A stretch of DNA of 46,225 nt from an uncultured Bacteroidales bacterium (GCA_903879715.1 CAIRMR010000006.1:1-46225), one strand, 5' to 3'; counted from the first letter of the stretch, positions 1 to 8,449 are shown. The notes: generated by a model from the sequence alone, not told the origin. Translations and numbers: made by a program.

Positions 1-127
1 CAATCATCACAAAGCTCGTTTCCTGACAGTGCGTCGGGCGGTCTTCAACCTGAACGGCAAATTGGGTTGTAAGGTTCTTTCATCCTTATAGGTATTTGTT
101 TTAATAAACGCACGCCTCGTGGCGCAC

Positions 128-221
128 CAGATTTCACAGACAAGTATTCATCATTTTTAATTAAATTTAATTGGAAAAACTGCTGAAAGTAGTTTGAAAT
201 CTGTGTAATCCGTGTAATCTG
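128..221. repeat. candidate intergenic inverted repeat
   Basis: The arms CAGATTTCAC (128-137) and GTGTAATCTG (212-221) are complementary at 9 of 10 positions. The right arm lies in a small tandem of GTGTAATC-type words (202-221). Words of this kind recur between genes in many Bacteroidota genomes, which is family knowledge and not checked here. Bases 1-300 hold no gene I can support. Confidence 0.35.
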
Positions 222-302
222 CGGCAAAAATGCATATTGATCAGACTGATTACTTACAAATTTCGTTTCCCAGATTGAAAGATGCACTCCGATTTATAAA
301 AC

Positions 303-336
303 AAAAGCGCATCAGTCCAAAACCTGATGCGCTTTT
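303..336 (-). terminator. rho-independent terminator of the ferritin-like gene
   Basis: A perfect 13-bp inverted repeat, AAAAGCGCATCAG / CTGATGCGCTTTT, has an 8-nt loop (316-323). It lies about 20 bases past the stop codon of the minus-strand gene that ends at 356. Read on the minus strand, the stem is followed by TTTTGTTTT, as expected for an intrinsic terminator. The A/T flanks on both sides mean it could also work on the plus strand. Confidence 0.85.
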
Positions 337-355
337 AAACCCAATAAACAGAACT

Positions 356-859
356 TTAAAACGGCCAGAACTGGTTATCGTACCATATGCTTTCTTTCAA
401 CGCTTCATTAAGATCGTACAAAATTTTATGATGGCCGCTTTCCCATTCCGCCAGCCATTTGTACATCTCTTTCTCATTCACGTCGTCAGCTTCAGCCGAA
501 CGTTTGGTATAAAGTTCTATAGCGCGTGTTTCAAAATCCATGGCTGCTGAAATGGCTGCTGCCTCAAAACTGGCTGCCGAAATTTCCTTGATTAACTGTG
601 GATTGAGAATCTCATGCGAAATATCCTCAGGCTCACCGCCGCTATAGTCAGGTTTTGAGAACTTTCCTTCTTTTACATAATGCGCAAACTGAACTGAGAG
701 AAATTCCACATGGGCTTTTTCTTCTTCCGCCATAGTTGTGAAAATCTTACGTGCTTCAGGACTTTCGGTCTGCTCAGCCATTTTTTCATAAAAGGCTTTT
801 CCACGCTTTTCAAGAAGAATTGCAGTCTTGAGAATTTCTAATGCTTTTGTGTTTTCCAT
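356..859 (-). CDS. ferritin-like / rubrerythrin-type diiron protein
   Basis: A 167-residue, almost wholly helical protein of the ferritin-like fold. The expected four-helix ligand pattern is visible: a glutamate at residue 17 in helix 1, EExAH near residues 46-50 in helix 2, a third-helix glutamate in the FETRAIELY segment, and ExGHH near residue 140 in helix 4. These would hold a diiron centre. Proteins of this type act in peroxide detoxification or iron handling in the cytoplasm. The C-terminal rubredoxin domain of full rubrerythrins is absent, so electrons would come from another protein. It is transcribed alone, divergently from the kinase gene, with a promoter box upstream and a strong terminator downstream. 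The exact substrate cannot be read from the sequence. Confidence 0.85.
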   Translation of the reverse strand: MENTKALEILKTAILLEKRGKAFYEKMAEQTESPEARKIFTTMAEEEKAHVEFLSVQFAHYVKEGKFSKPDYSGGEPEDISHEILNPQLIKEISAASFEAAAISAAMDFETRAIELYTKRSAEADDVNEKEMYKWLAEWESGHHKILYDLNEALKESIWYDNQFWPF

Positions 860-899
860 AATAATGTATATTGAATAAATTTACTTCCGGCTCGGGCAA

Positions 900-907
900 C
901 AAATATA
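900..907 (-). promoter_or_regulatory. Bacteroidota -7 box for the ferritin-like gene
   Basis: On the minus strand this reads TATATTTG, an exact match to the Bacteroidota -7 consensus TAnnTTTG, about 40 nt before the start codon at 859. I see no clear -33 TTTG at the usual spacing, so the assignment rests on the -7 box and position alone. Confidence 0.45.
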
Positions 908-972
908 CTACGATTAACAAATAATAAGCGGACTTGTTGAAGAATAATATCTCTATTCCAAACTAAAAACCA

Positions 973-980
973 TAAATTTG
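973..980 (+). promoter_or_regulatory. Bacteroidota -7 box for the kinase-RapZ locus
   Basis: TAAATTTG matches TAnnTTTG and lies 37 nt before the GTG start at 1018, in the divergent intergenic region. No convincing -33 element is visible at the usual distance. Confidence 0.4.
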
Positions 981-1017
981 CATAACAGCTAATTATTAAT
1001 CATATTTACAGAAATTC

Positions 1018-2460
1018 GTGTCTAAAACAGATCAAACGGATGTACTTCACAGCCTGTTCATGAAATGGGCGCAGGAACAGGGAATCGAGATTCTACCTCT
1101 TCCACAGGCCGGATCATACCGCCAATACTACCGGCTAAGCGGGCAGAACAAACAAGCTATTGGTGTTTACAGTCCGGATAAAAGCGAAACGAAGGCTTTT
1201 ATTTCGTTCACAAATCACTTCCGGCAATTGGGGCTTAATGTTCCCGAAATTTATGCATCAGACCTGGAAAACGATTGTTACCTGATCAGCGATCTGGGCG
1301 AAATGTCGTTGCTCGATCACCTGGAGCAGAACTGTGTGAATGGAATACCTTCGGAAAAGACTTTTGATATCTATAAACTGGCCATAGCGGAACTTCCGCG
1401 ATTCCAGGTTGATGCCTCTAAGAATCTGAATTTTTCCGTATGCTATCCCTCCGCTGAATTTGATGGACGTTCCATGCGCTGGGATCTCAATTATTTCAAA
1501 TATTATTTCCTAAGGCTGCTTAAAATACCATTTAACGAAACTGCGCTTGAAGATGATTTCGACAGGCTGATCATTCACCTTTTGAAAAGTGGTAACCAGT
1601 TTTTTATGTACCGCGATTTTCAGGCCAGGAATATAATGATTCATGACGATAAGCCCTGGTTTATCGATTACCAGGGCGGACGACGCGGACCGCTACAGTA
1701 TGATCTCGCTTCCTTGCTTTTCCAGGTAAAGGCGTCTTTGCCATATAGTTTCAGGGAAGATATGCTTTATTGGTACCTTGAAAACCTGAAAAAGTATATT
1801 CAAATTGACGAAAAGAAGTTCGTTGAAGATTATTATGGGTTTGTGCTGATCCGCCTGCTACAGGTTATGGGGGCTTACGGTTTCAGAGGATATTTTGAGC
1901 GCAGGGCACATTTTCTGTTAAGTATACCTTACGCCATTGAAAATATCCGTTGGTTGCTGGCAAATGTTAAATTCAGGTTTGAGCTACCTGAGCTAATGAA
2001 AGCGTTACACGAGATTACCAAATCTGAGATTACTACTCCCGAATTGCCACAGGCAGGCACCCTCACCGTTTCCGTAAACAGTTTTTCATTTAAAAACGGA
2101 CCGCCGCCGGATTATTCCGGTAACGGAGGCGGGTTTATTTTCGATTGCAGGGCTTTGCCTAACCCTGGTCGTTATGATCATTACAAGAAGTTCACCGGTC
2201 TTGATGAACCTGTAATTCAATACCTTGATCGGGAAAAGGCTGTTGCTAAATTTCTGACCAACGTATATAAGCTTGTGGATCAGAGTGTTCAGGAATACCA
2301 AAGACGCGGATTCAGTCACTTACAGATTAATTTCGGATGCACCGGCGGGCAGCACCGATCCGTATTTTGCGCATCGAGAGTTGCAGCTTACCTGGAAGAG
2401 ACGTTTTCATTAAAAGTAAGCACTTATCACCAGGAAATGAAAAATCTGAATTTAAAATAG
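1018..2460 (+). CDS. AmgK-like sugar kinase fused to a RapZ C-terminal domain
   Basis: A 480-residue, two-domain protein. Residues about 1-330 are an aminoglycoside-phosphotransferase-fold kinase: the catalytic loop YRDFQARN lies near residue 198 and the metal-binding segment FIDYQGGRRGPLQYDLASL near residue 214. The latter is the form seen in AmgK-type N-acetylmuramate/N-acetylglucosamine anomeric kinases. Residues about 345-480 match the C-terminal domain of the RNase adaptor RapZ, including DCRALPNPGR, TGLD and the signature GCTGGQHRSV near residue 440. In E. coli that domain senses glucosamine-6-phosphate. A MurU-like nucleotidyltransferase lies about 0.6 kb downstream. I infer a kinase that phosphorylates an amino sugar of cell-wall origin and is tuned by an amino-sugar ligand. 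The start is GTG. Confidence 0.8.
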   Translation: MSKTDQTDVLHSLFMKWAQEQGIEILPLPQAGSYRQYYRLSGQNKQAIGVYSPDKSETKAFISFTNHFRQLGLNVPEIYASDLENDCYLISDLGEMSLLDHLEQNCVNGIPSEKTFDIYKLAIAELPRFQVDASKNLNFSVCYPSAEFDGRSMRWDLNYFKYYFLRLLKIPFNETALEDDFDRLIIHLLKSGNQFFMYRDFQARNIMIHDDKPWFIDYQGGRRGPLQYDLASLLFQVKASLPYSFREDMLYWYLENLKKYIQIDEKKFVEDYYGFVLIRLLQVMGAYGFRGYFERRAHFLLSIPYAIENIRWLLANVKFRFELPELMKALHEITKSEITTPELPQAGTLTVSVNSFSFKNGPPPDYSGNGGGFIFDCRALPNPGRYDHYKKFTGLDEPVIQYLDREKAVAKFLTNVYKLVDQSVQEYQRRGFSHLQINFGCTGGQHRSVFCASRVAAYLEETFSLKVSTYHQEMKNLNLK

Positions 2461-2533
2461 CTTTTGACCTCTGAACATTGAACTTCATCGGTTTCAGGAT
2501 GTTTGTGATATATGATATTTAAAAGTAATAAGT

Positions 2534-2668
2534 ATGTCCAAAACTATGTGTAAAACCAAGGATGAAGCAAAACGTGCAAAAAAGCAGGCTGATCCTAAAT
2601 TTGAATGTTCAAAATGTGGTAAAAAAGTGAATAAAGAGAAATACGTGTGTAAACCCGAAAAATTATAG
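2534..2668 (+). CDS. small lysine-rich zinc-ribbon-like protein
   Basis: A 44-residue ORF, MSKTMCKTKDEAKR at its start and FECSKCGKKVNKEKYVC further on. The CxxC followed by a distant single Cys resembles half a zinc ribbon. A third of the residues are basic. It sits 73 bases after the kinase gene and 6 bases before the next reading frame, so it is probably part of the same transcript. I do not recognise the family. The case rests on length, an ATG start, the compact position and the Cys pattern. Confidence 0.6.
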   Translation: MSKTMCKTKDEAKRAKKQADPKFECSKCGKKVNKEKYVCKPEKL

Positions 2669-2674
2669 GATATT

Positions 2675-3040
2675 TTGGAGTCGTTTGATATAGAGCTTTA
2701 TAAAACTAAAACCGAAGTTATCCGGCAAACGGTTGAACAGGTAAAAAAGGATTTTACCATGTTTGGTATGGACGTGGATTTCACGGGAAACACCAATATG
2801 GCTTACGATGAATTGTTCCAGCAATTAACCTGGCATGTTTCCCATCTGCTCGAAATTGACCCGCATCGCCTTTCAGCTTTGCTATACCAGGTTGACCTGG
2901 GCGAAAATAAGATCATGGAATCAAGCACTTTACATCCCGAATGGTCGTTGCCGGAAGTGATTACTGAACTTGTTATTCACAGGGAACTGAAGAAAGTCCT
3001 GATCCGGAATTATTACAAAAATAATCCCGACAAATTATGA
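2675..3040 (+). CDS. conserved-looking hypothetical protein (TTG start)
   Basis: 121 residues, acidic and helical, with no signal peptide and no motif I recognise. The start is TTG at 2675, preceded by the purine-rich AGGA about 5 nt upstream. The next in-frame Met (residue 29) would remove the first helix, so I prefer TTG. The stop overlaps the ATG of the nucleotidyltransferase by four bases (ATGA at 3037-3040), which suggests translational coupling. Its position between the kinase and the transferase suggests a role in the same amino-sugar locus, by context only. Confidence 0.65.
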   Translation: MESFDIELYKTKTEVIRQTVEQVKKDFTMFGMDVDFTGNTNMAYDELFQQLTWHVSHLLEIDPHRLSALLYQVDLGENKIMESSTLHPEWSLPEVITELVIHRELKKVLIRNYYKNNPDKL

Positions 3041-3771
3041 AGGCAATGATTTTTGCCGCCGGTCTAGGCACCCGGCTCAAGCCTTATACAGAAACTATGC
3101 CTAAAGCTCTTGTTCCGGTTGCTGGAGTTCCAATGCTCGAAATACTGATTAATCATTTATTAAAGAACGGGATCAATGAAATCCTGATTAATGTGCATCA
3201 TTTTGCAGGGCAGGTGATAAGATTTCTTAAACAGAACAACAATTTTGGCGCAAATATCACTATTTCGAATGAAGAAGATTTATTGCTCGATACCGGAGGT
3301 GGATTAAAAAAAGCTTCCTGGTTTTTTAAAGATCAGCAACCTTTTCTTGTTCAGAATGTGGATGTGATAAGTGATTTGAATTATAAAAAAATGCTTGATT
3401 TTCACAATAGCAATAAGGCATTGGCAACACTGGCAGTTAGCGATCGTGTGACTTCCCGGTATTTTCTTCTTGATGATCAAATGCTGGTATGCGGCTGGGA
3501 GAACACGAAAACGGGAGAAACCAGAATGGCTCGTGCTGATTCGCAAAACCTGGCGAGATTTGCTTTCAGTGGTATTCATATTATTGATCCGGCAATTTTT
3601 AATTTGATAAATAATGAAGGGAAATTCTCAATAGTTGATACATATCTTGAATTGGCTTCATCAAATAAAATCACAGGCTTTGCACATAATCCTGAAAACT
3701 GGGTGGATATGGGGAAGCCTGATGAGTTGCAGAAAGCTGAGAGTATCCTTAAGAAGCTAAACATAGAGTGA
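3037..3771 (+). CDS. MurU-like sugar-phosphate nucleotidyltransferase
   Basis: 244 residues with the NTP-transferase Rossmann-like fold. The N-terminal signature AAGLGTRLKPYTETMPKAL (residues 6-24) carries the G-x-G-T-R nucleotide loop and the PKAL lysine. DTGGGLK near residue 88 and the QNVDV metal segment near residue 106 also fit, as does NWVDMGKPDEL at the C-terminus. Length and motifs match the short MurU/RmlA-like group that joins UTP (or another NTP) to a sugar-1-phosphate. With an AmgK-like kinase upstream, this matches the known AmgK-MurU route that makes UDP-MurNAc from recovered MurNAc, but the true sugar and nucleotide are unproven. Confidence 0.8.
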   Translation: MKAMIFAAGLGTRLKPYTETMPKALVPVAGVPMLEILINHLLKNGINEILINVHHFAGQVIRFLKQNNNFGANITISNEEDLLLDTGGGLKKASWFFKDQQPFLVQNVDVISDLNYKKMLDFHNSNKALATLAVSDRVTSRYFLLDDQMLVCGWENTKTGETRMARADSQNLARFAFSGIHIIDPAIFNLINNEGKFSIVDTYLELASSNKITGFAHNPENWVDMGKPDELQKAESILKKLNIE

Positions 3772-3797
3772 GGTAAAATTTTCTAAAAAAAAGACAC

Positions 3798-3877
3798 AAG
3801 TCTCAAATCTCAAGTACCAAGACTTACTTTACATCCCTGCTTGGAATTTGGAACTTGGTATTTGGAATTTGAGACTT
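3798..3877. repeat. imperfect inverted repeat, intergenic
   Basis: Two 24-nt arms, 3798-3821 and 3854-3877, are complementary at 21 of 24 positions and flank a 32-nt centre. The words CTCAAATCTCAAG and TTGGAATTTGAGAC recur within it. It could fold as a long hairpin after the nucleotidyltransferase gene. It resembles the short palindromic intergenic repeats seen in Bacteroidota, but a copy elsewhere in the genome would be needed to call it a family. Confidence 0.6.
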
Positions 3878-4010
3878 AAGAAATGTGGAAATTTATTCTG
3901 TTTCAGTCTAAAAAGCAGACAATAAAAATACTATTTAAACAACTCATTTTACTTATCTTCAATCACTTGCATCTAATAGAATGTGAATTAGGTGAGCTCA
4001 AATAGATACC

Positions 4011-6899
4011 ATGGAAGCCTTTTTAGATAAACTCGCCAAACACCTATACTCGACCCACGGCGATAATTTCAGCCGTATCTGCCTGGTTTTTCCAAGCCGC
4101 AGAGCAGGATTATTCTTTAAACAATATGTTTCAAGGATTATCGATAAGCCAATCTGGCTCCCTGATATTTATGCACTTGAAGATTTCGTTGTTTATAAAT
4201 CAGGTCTTAAACTTAGCGATCCGCTCGACCTGATAGCCAGGCTTTACAAGGTTTATAAATCGCTGGAAAAGGATAAGGCACAGCCGTTTTCCGAATTTAT
4301 TTCATGGGGCAACATGCTGCTCGGCGATTTTGATGAAATTGACCAATATATAGCTGACGGTGAAAAAGTGTTTCAGTTTCTGGATGAAATAAAAGCCATA
4401 AAGCACTGGAATCCTGACGGAAAGCCACTTACGCCCTTTGAGCAGGACTACCTGCGGTTCTATAATTCACTGGCACCTTGTTATACATTGTTTAGGGAAG
4501 AGTTGCTGAAGCACGGTGAAGGCTATTTCGGGCTGGCGTTTGACATGTTGTTAAAGGATATCCGGGAAAAAACTTTTTCCGAATGGGATAGTATTGTATT
4601 TGCCGGATTTAACGCGTTAACAGCTGCCGAAGAGAATCTCCTGAAATATCTTGTAGAAGCTGGCAAAGCTGAAATTTATTGGGATGCGGATGACTATTAC
4701 CTCAAGGACCCACGCCAGGAAGCCGGTCGTTTTTTAAGGGAATATATTAGCAAGAATACATTTGGCCCTTTGAACTGGATAGAAAATTCTCTGAGTGAAG
4801 ATACTAAGGCGATTTCGGTGATTGGTGTTCCGGGAAACGTTGGACAGGCGAAACTTGCCGGTGAATTGATCCGGGAACTGATCAAAAGAAAAGGAAATTC
4901 CGATGGAATCGCATTGGTTCTGGTAGACGAAGGACTTTTACTCCCGGTGCTAAATTCAATCCCGACAGAAACAGGTGATTTTAATGTAACCATGGGGTTT
5001 CCTCTTAAGCAGACACCTGTGTTTTCGCTGATTAATATTGTGCTTTCGAAGTTTGCAAATGCACAACGGTTTGCCCAGCCGGTTCCTGGTTCTCAGCCTG
5101 GGAGTGATCTCGTTCTGAGATTTTACCACAAAGATATTCAACGATTCCTCACTCATCCTTTTATTGTTTCATCATTAAAACTTACAACTTCAAACTCCGG
5201 TAAACAGGACAGTTTATCGGTTGCCAAGTCATTCTATACGCCGGCGGCTTTGTTAATACTATTAACTGACATTAATAAGCCACTTGCTCTTTTATTTAAG
5301 CCCTACCTTGAAAATACGCAGATTGAAGCAGTGGATGTAATCAGCCTGGTCAGAGATATCATTTCATTTTTGCGGGATACTTTTTCGCCTGTCGAAAATA
5401 CAAAAGATGATTCCAAAGTTCATGTGCATCCGATGGAGTTGGAGTATTTGTTTCATGCAGCAGTATTGTGTTCAAAACTGGATGCAATATTAAAAGACCC
5501 TGTTTTGAAGCCGGATATTGAAACGGTTCAAACCCTTGTCAGTAACCTGATATCTGGTATGCGGCTTCCTTTCTACGGGGAACCGCTTAACGGTCTGCAG
5601 GTAATGGGAATGCTTGAAACCCGTTTGCTCGATTTTACCGATATCATAATGATTTCGGTGAACGAAGGATTATTGCCACGCGGGAAAAATCAAACCACTT
5701 TTATTCCTGATGAAGTTCGTACGCAATTCGGAATGCAGCGGTACAGCGAACGCACAGCTGTTTTTGGGTATCATTTTTACAGGCTCATGCAGCGGGTTGA
5801 AAATGCCTGGCTCATTTACAATACCGAAGGTGATGAGTTGGGAGGAGGTGAGAAAAGCCGGTTTATCAGCCAGATGTTGTATGAAATGCCAACGGTAAAT
5901 CCTAAAATTCATATTTCGGAGCAAACCCTCTCCGTGGTTCCCGGAAACACAAACACCGGGGAGATTTCAATTGTGAAATCCCCTGCAGTAATTGAACGTT
6001 TACGCCAGATAGCTCAAAGAGGACTTTCGCCTACCGCATTGGCAATGTATATGAAATGTAAGCTGCAGTTTTACTTTTCGCAGGTTTTAAAAATCAGCGA
6101 ACCCGAGCAGGTTTCTGAAACTATTGATGCGGCTATGCTTGGTGAAATAGTGCATGATGCGCTTCATAAAACGTATGCAGCAAAAAAAATTGAGCGAATT
6201 ACATCTTCAGTACTTCAAACTCTGCTGCCAATTGCAATTAAGGAAGTTCATGAAGCTTTTGCGCTGAAATTTAATTCAGATGAATTGTCGACCGGGAAAA
6301 ACCTGTTGATTGTGAAAGTTGCAGAAAACATGGTAAAGCGGTTTCTGCTGGCAGAAATAAAATTTCTTGAGCAAAGCGGAGGCACTATTGAAATCGTTAT
6401 GCTGGAGGAAAACCTTGAATCTATAATCGAAATTGCGGATTTAGCCAGTGGTGAAGTTCATAATGTAAAACTTCATGGCAAAGCCGACCGCATCGACAAG
6501 GTTGGAGGGGTGACGCGTATAATAGATTATAAAACAGGGAAGGTTGAGAACAAGGATCTCAAACTGGACCTGATTGAGAATTTTCAATTGAAGGAAGAAC
6601 CGGGGAAACTATTGCAAGTTCTTACCTATGCGTTGATGCATTCGGATATGCAGTCTACGCCCCCCACAGAACTGGTTTCAGGAATAATTTCGCTGCGTAA
6701 AGCCTCTTCGTACCTTATCAAAACGGATATTGATAAAAGCGATAGCATTGATAAAGCCCTGCTTTCGTCGTTCAGGGTGGAGCTGAAAGGTATTGTTGGA
6801 AGCATATTTGACTCAGAAAGCATATTTGATCAGACAGACGATCGGGATACCTGCAATCTGTGTGCATTTAATACAATTTGTAATCGCACTGTGAATTAG
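4011..6899 (+). CDS. AddB-like PD-(D/E)XK nuclease with Fe-S cluster motif
   Basis: 962 residues. The N-terminal two thirds look like an inactivated helicase-type region as in AddB. The C-terminal third is a RecB-family nuclease: LSPTALAMYMKCKLQFYF near residues 672-690, a conserved GEIVHDALH helix, and the catalytic IIDYKTGK near residue 838. Four cysteines have the exact AddB Fe-S spacing: Cys683 before the nuclease core, then Cys948, Cys951 and Cys957 (C-x2-C-x5-C) at the end. AddB works with AddA to resect double-strand breaks for recombination. No AddA is in this window. It is monocistronic here and directly precedes tRNA-Asp. Confidence 0.85.
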   Translation: MEAFLDKLAKHLYSTHGDNFSRICLVFPSRRAGLFFKQYVSRIIDKPIWLPDIYALEDFVVYKSGLKLSDPLDLIARLYKVYKSLEKDKAQPFSEFISWGNMLLGDFDEIDQYIADGEKVFQFLDEIKAIKHWNPDGKPLTPFEQDYLRFYNSLAPCYTLFREELLKHGEGYFGLAFDMLLKDIREKTFSEWDSIVFAGFNALTAAEENLLKYLVEAGKAEIYWDADDYYLKDPRQEAGRFLREYISKNTFGPLNWIENSLSEDTKAISVIGVPGNVGQAKLAGELIRELIKRKGNSDGIALVLVDEGLLLPVLNSIPTETGDFNVTMGFPLKQTPVFSLINIVLSKFANAQRFAQPVPGSQPGSDLVLRFYHKDIQRFLTHPFIVSSLKLTTSNSGKQDSLSVAKSFYTPAALLILLTDINKPLALLFKPYLENTQIEAVDVISLVRDIISFLRDTFSPVENTKDDSKVHVHPMELEYLFHAAVLCSKLDAILKDPVLKPDIETVQTLVSNLISGMRLPFYGEPLNGLQVMGMLETRLLDFTDIIMISVNEGLLPRGKNQTTFIPDEVRTQFGMQRYSERTAVFGYHFYRLMQRVENAWLIYNTEGDELGGGEKSRFISQMLYEMPTVNPKIHISEQTLSVVPGNTNTGEISIVKSPAVIERLRQIAQRGLSPTALAMYMKCKLQFYFSQVLKISEPEQVSETIDAAMLGEIVHDALHKTYAAKKIERITSSVLQTLLPIAIKEVHEAFALKFNSDELSTGKNLLIVKVAENMVKRFLLAEIKFLEQSGGTIEIVMLEENLESIIEIADLASGEVHNVKLHGKADRIDKVGGVTRIIDYKTGKVENKDLKLDLIENFQLKEEPGKLLQVLTYALMHSDMQSTPPTELVSGIISLRKASSYLIKTDIDKSDSIDKALLSSFRVELKGIVGSIFDSESIFDQTDDRDTCNLCAFNTICNRTVN

Positions 6900-6958
6900 G
6901 GCTTTAACGGAAATTATATCAGTTGCGGAAATTATTTCAAAAAAATACGGTTAAATAT

Positions 6959-6988
6959 TTTGGAGTCTGATAAAAAGTGTTACTTTTG
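6959..6988 (+). promoter_or_regulatory. tRNA-Asp promoter
   Basis: TTTG at 6959-6962 and TACTTTTG at 6981-6988 match the Bacteroidota -33 and -7 elements with an 18-nt spacer. The tRNA begins 21 nt downstream, leaving a short 5' leader. Confidence 0.7.
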
Positions 6989-7008
6989 CAGTCCCAATAA
7001 CTATATTT

Positions 7009-7082
7009 GGTTCGGTAGTTCAGTTGGTTAGAATACGTGCCTGTCACGCATGTGGTCGCGGGTTCGAGTCCCGTCCGGACCG
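7009..7082 (+). tRNA. tRNA-Asp (GTC)
   Basis: A complete 74-nt cloverleaf. The acceptor stem GGTTCGG/CCGGACC has one U-G pair and the discriminator base is G73. The anticodon stem CGTGC/GCATG carries the loop CTGTCAC with anticodon GTC. The T arm is CGGG-TTCGAGT-CCCG. CCA is not encoded. Its 3' end is the attachment site of the element that follows; the 3' 14 bases of the tRNA plus one more base are repeated at 32746-32760, so the tRNA is kept intact by the inserted element. Confidence 0.97.
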
Positions 7083-7083
7083 C
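7069..7083 (+). other. attachment site, left copy (tRNA end)
   Basis: TCCCGTCCGGACCGC, covering the end of the T arm, the acceptor 3' strand and one base past the discriminator of tRNA-Asp. An identical 15-mer is at 32746-32760 in the same orientation. Bases on either side of the two copies differ, which fixes the repeat length. Confidence 0.88.
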
Positions 7084-7094
7084 TTAAAAATAGA

Positions 7095-7123
7095 AAACCC
7101 CTTGTAAACCAAGGGGTTTTTTT
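7095..7123 (+). terminator. terminator after tRNA-Asp (element-borne)
   Basis: Stem AAACCCCTT (7095-7103) / AAGGGGTTT (7111-7119), a 7-nt loop and a run of seven T's. It lies inside the element, so the insertion supplied a new terminator for the tRNA while the host one was displaced to 32767. Confidence 0.9.
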
Positions 7124-7127
7124 ATGG

Positions 7128-7146
7128 GGTGCGCAGAAAGGTGCGC
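7128..7146 (+). repeat. subterminal GGTGCGC repeats, left end
   Basis: Two copies of GGTGCGC (7128-7134, 7140-7146) each followed by an A-rich stretch. A third copy, GGTGCGCGAAAAGGG, lies at 32612-32626 near the right end; compare GGTGCGCAACAAAAGGG on the left. Repeats near both ends of an integrase-carrying element are candidates for arm-type integrase or excisionase binding sites. Confidence 0.4.
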
Positions 7147-7159
7147 AACAAAAGGGTAT

Positions 7160-8449
7160 TTACGATTTACCAATACTATTCCCAATATTGAGCATTTGAT
7201 CAATATCAGCATCACTCTTGATATATTTCTGTAGAGTCGTGAGCTTCTTATGTCCTGTGATTTTCATAATCTGGTGATAAGGGAGCCCTTTGTCAGCAAG
7301 TAACGTTGCCAGAGTTCTTCGAGCAGTATGGATGACCACCATTTCGTATTTCTTTTTCAGTTCCCTAACTTCAACACCACCTTTAGTGTATTTCTTTTCA
7401 ACGGTCACATTCATACTGGGTATTTTCTTGCAAATCTTTTTGATTTCACATAGAACTGTTACATCACTGATAGGTTCAGGGAAGTTGTAATTATACTTCT
7501 GTCCTATTCTTTTAATTGTTTCAAAAGCTGGTATAACAGACTTTTCACCAGTCTTGCTAGAACGAAACGAAAAGGATTTTGCAGTGGGATTTATTACAGC
7601 TATAAAATTCGCCAAGTCGCTTTTCCTTACCCCGCTCCACACATACAGAAGGTATTGGTCTCTGATAAGGTCGTGGAATGAATTGTCTGATAGATCCAAA
7701 GATTCAAGATCCTGTAACTCTTGCTCGGTAAATACAACAACATCACACTCCTCTGTGGTTAATACCTTTTTGTATTTCTTGAAAGGATTAAAAGGAATCA
7801 ATTCTTCATTAACAGCAATCTGTAGAAATGCTTTTAATGTTTTTAATCTGTTATGGATAGTGTTCTTTGCCATCTTCTTCTCATTAATGATATAGTATTC
7901 AAACTCATCAATTAGTTTGATATTGGTCATATCATCAATGTAGTAATGGGTTTTCTTCTTGAATTTCTGGAAGCCTTCCAATGCTAAAATCAGGGAATTG
8001 TAACAGCTAATTGTTTGGTAACTGAACTTTTTCCCATTGACCAGTTCGCGACCATTTTCTCTCTGTTCTTTAATACCTTTAATGTACTCGACCAATTTAA
8101 CTTTCTTGTTCAAGGTGAAGTATTCGCCAACTGATTTGTTGGTTCGAACAAAGGCTTTGAATGCCATTTCAGTTGGATATCTTTTATGCAGGCTATAATA
8201 TTCCGAATAAAATTTTTCTATGGTTCCTTTAATTCGATTCAGGTCATTCTGGATGTAGGAATTTTCCTGTTTACCCTTGCCTGTCTTCATCCTACCTTCA
8301 TCCCATTCTTTCACATAGATTGTACTATTTGGCACAGTGAAATGATACCTCTTCAATCCTGATGGCTGAACGGAACAACGAATAGTTGACTTTTCCTTTT
8401 TTCTGTCTTTAATGTAAAATGAAACCATATTTGTATATTTTAATTCCAA
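7160..8449 (-). CDS. tyrosine site-specific integrase
   Basis: 429 residues with the three-part layout of Bacteroidota integrases: an N-terminal arm-binding domain (residues about 1-110), a SAM-like core-binding domain (about 125-225) and a C-terminal catalytic domain. The catalytic residues are visible: Arg in SGVRKSDL (near 271), Lys in SSKTGEKSVIP, HTARR (HxxR, near 372), the His of GHKKLTTLQKYI, and the Tyr in that same segment. It should recombine the attP of the element with the tRNA-Asp 3' end. It lies 77 bases inside the left attachment site, and its start overlaps the end of the excisionase-like gene by 10 bases, so the two are co-expressed. Confidence 0.95.
   Translation of the reverse strand: MELKYTNMVSFYIKDRKKEKSTIRCSVQPSGLKRYHFTVPNSTIYVKEWDEGRMKTGKGKQENSYIQNDLNRIKGTIEKFYSEYYSLHKRYPTEMAFKAFVRTNKSVGEYFTLNKKVKLVEYIKGIKEQRENGRELVNGKKFSYQTISCYNSLILALEGFQKFKKKTHYYIDDMTNIKLIDEFEYYIINEKKMAKNTIHNRLKTLKAFLQIAVNEELIPFNPFKKYKKVLTTEECDVVVFTEQELQDLESLDLSDNSFHDLIRDQYLLYVWSGVRKSDLANFIAVINPTAKSFSFRSSKTGEKSVIPAFETIKRIGQKYNYNFPEPISDVTVLCEIKKICKKIPSMNVTVEKKYTKGGVEVRELKKKYEMVVIHTARRTLATLLADKGLPYHQIMKITGHKKLTTLQKYIKSDADIDQMLNIGNSIGKS

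Noticed and set aside
230-550. Plus-strand 106-residue ORF
   Set aside because: It lies opposite the clear ferritin-like gene and covers the terminator hairpin; no motif.
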